The position numbers and the translations under genes are program-made. Shown piece by piece: positions 61,978-64,000 of a stretch of 64,000 bases of DNA. The stretch comes from Apostichopus japonicus. Lineage: Eukaryota; Echinodermata; Holothuroidea; Aspidochirotida; Stichopodidae. Under the pieces are notes generated by a model. It was not told the DNA's origin and ran no database searches. It worked only from the letters and a program-made list of their open reading frames with translations. How positions within the stretch are numbered: the stretch's first letter is position 1; every line of letters begins with the position of its first letter. The stretch is from the NCBI RefSeq assembly GCF_037975245.1, contig NC_092567.1, forward strand, positions 15,679,876 to 15,743,875, read 5' to 3'.

Positions 61978-63125
61978 TATTTTCACGTGATATTCACACA
62001 GTGCACATATGGACGGCGTTCATTAATAACATAAAACCGAGGTTACCACCTTACGTTAAGACCACTCTTATTTGCTGCTTTTTGCACTATTCTAGATACC
62101 TATAGACACTAGGTAAGTTTTGCTATCTGTCCATTCTTAACTCAACATAATTCTTGTTGCCCAACGATTTCCGTGGTTCTCCCTCCCTCTTTCCGAATAA
62201 AAATTCATGTAAACAAGACATACTTATATACAGTAGTTAGGATGATGTAGTATAAATTCACAATCAGGGCCGCAACCAAGTATACTTTTTGGGAGGAAGT
62301 GAGCCCGCCCAACCCCACCCTTCTTCACGCTGGTAAACAAAATGTAATAACGATCTTTGTGTACAGTTTATAAATTCATAACATGTATATACATGGGGTT
62401 CAACCTATACAGTCGAACATTCTTCAACATCGTTTAAAATTTTTCAAAATAGCAACATCTTACACCTGACTTCATGCATTGTCAATACCACATCCCTCAC
62501 CCCAGGACAAGAAAAGTGGTTGCTTCTCTGCTCACATTGCATTGCTTCATTTCTTCTTATGCTTTAATGATTATTAAGTGCAGTTCTTAAAGTTCTATTC
62601 CGGTACCCATCAAATAGGAATTCAAACGAAATCATGTCCTCAGCGGAAAGAGCATAGGAGTACCATATCCGAGCGTCTAGAGGTGTCAATTACAAATAAA
62701 AAACTGTTCCAAACTTAAACCATGATGATCTTGAGTGCGGCGCTTCAGGATGTTATTTATTTATTTATTTATTTATTTATTTTTCAAATTTTCTATAGCG
62801 CCTTATCCAATCAGAAATTGTTTTAAGGCGCTTTACAGTAAAATACATTCAAACATGATATACAAAAATATAAATCGAAAGTGTAATGTATAAAAAGGGT
62901 AGAAATTTGTTATATACAATCTGACAATAAAATGGGAAATCGAAAATTATACAAACAAGTTCTTAAAATTTAAAATATATATGTTATGCTAGATGAGGCA
63001 GTCTGCAAAGAGTATCAATGAATATTCTAGATACAACACCTTTATAAATATGAATCAATAAAAGTAATTCAAGATTCAACACTTTTATCAATTTGGAATA
63101 GTCAACATAATGGTAAAGTATTCCA
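61978..63125. mobile_element. Insertion of ~1.15 kb in the right duplication copy
   Basis: The left copy is continuous across this point (near 4440-4480), so this sequence was inserted on the right or lost on the left. It contains a (TTAT)n run (62752-62782), followed by a short palindrome AGCGCCTTA/TAAGGCGCT (62797-62805 and 62824-62832). That pairing is common at ends of marine-invertebrate interspersed repeats. No open frame is recognisable and no clear terminal repeats were found. Confidence 0.5.
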
Positions 63126-64000
63126 GTAAGGAGAGTGGTGTTTAGCAGGTTCATCAACCAACTTTCGATGACGATAACGAAGTAAAATAAATTACATTTC
63201 TACTTTTTTTTTCATCCATTTCTACAAATTCATCCATGCTTAGTGTTTATTATCCGCATATTTAAGTGATACAGTATTTGGTTAATTTGATAGTCATTTA
63301 GTGATAACGGTATATCAGGGTCTGACAAATTCAACAAATTAGGCTTCAGAAATACATTTCCCAAGTGGGTCTACTGGGTTTTGTGCACCGATAGCTCATG
63401 TAGTATATCGAGCAGTGCTAAAAGTGAAACAAATAGTTTAATACAGAAGGCTACTGTTGTAAGTTCTTTCCCATATAGCTTGTACATTCGGTGCATTGGC
63501 AGACGACAACGTATTTGTAACTTGTGAATTGTAAAGACTTCCATTCCTGAGTAAATAATGATAACCCACGGTGTTTTAAACATTAATATATATCACAGTT
63601 TACCCATTGACCTTCGTACCGGGATTGTTTGTGTTAGGTAATATGCATAATATCACGTCTACAGCTAACTGTACAGTACTTCTCTTTGTGTTAACTGAAA
63701 CAAATGAAGTACAGTGAGCTCAACGTTATACATTGTAAGTAACATCCGTTCGGTATTTTGGTACTTTTGAACATTATTTACTGCTTCAGGGAGTAATTGA
63801 TCTAACGAATTTGAACTATATTGAAAAATACTGTTACTTTTAAAGTTATTAAGCGTATCATTTAGCTCCAAAGAAATCATTTTATTGGTAAAATAATGTA
63901 CAGTATAATGAACTATGGACGCACATAGTGTACACAAAATATACTGTCCACGGTTGATCAGCAGGCCTCGTTTGTACTCAAGTACACACTGAATTTGTGG

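Larger units (their letters stand above)
58525..64000. repeat. Right copy of the segmental duplication
   Basis: Direct copy of 1-5294, carrying the first two exons of the complete pseudokinase receptor (59571-60057) and its upstream region. Copy-specific insertions are at 58706-58953 and about 61978-63125. The end at 64000 equals position 5294 in the left copy. Upstream of 60057 no other gene is seen. Confidence 0.88.

Overview
The window is animal nuclear DNA: AT-rich, intron-rich, with GT-AG introns, long noncoding stretches, MITEs, SINE-like repeats and a decayed tyrosine-recombinase element. Ig-type receptors beside NACHT (NLR-type) ATPase domains, together with a U2-headed repeat family, suit a marine invertebrate deuterostome. 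An echinoderm such as a sea cucumber is my best guess, but nothing here fixes the species.

Layout. (a) 1-5294 and 58525-64000 are two direct copies of one segment. Each carries the first two exons of a minus-strand Ig receptor. The left gene runs off the window; the right one is complete. (b) 5992-10192 (+) is a six-exon receptor: signal peptide, two Ig-like domains, one membrane segment and a NACHT-like domain whose nucleotide-binding motifs are destroyed. (c) 12.2-16.0 kb holds a THAP-like fragment and an inverted, broken copy of the duplicated receptor's first two exons. (d) 16-30 kb is mostly noncoding with repeats and one SLC35G/EamA-type transporter exon. (e) 30094-42289 (-) is the centrepiece: signal peptide, four Ig-like exons, a membrane exon, a tandem array of about 598-bp units, and one exon with a full NACHT domain. 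(f) 48794-60057 (-) is an 11-exon Ig receptor with a catalytically dead tyrosine-kinase-like domain.

Main discovery. The array between the membrane exon and the NACHT exon (31540-36430) is not junk. Each unit carries two mini-exons on the minus strand: A, 32 nt, phase 1 to 0, and C, 28 nt, phase 0 to 1. Together they add exactly 60 nt (20 residues) and keep the phase-1 frame that both the membrane exon and the NACHT exon require. The gene could therefore encode a long, possibly variable, 20-residue-repeat cytoplasmic linker between a cell-surface Ig ectodomain and a NACHT ATPase.

Together the locus looks like a receptor cluster in which related Ig ectodomains, built from symmetric phase 1-1 exons, are joined to different cytoplasmic modules: NACHT, decayed NACHT and pseudokinase. 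An immune or recognition role is inference. Exon models were assembled by eye from splice sites and phase; no transcript or homology search was available.
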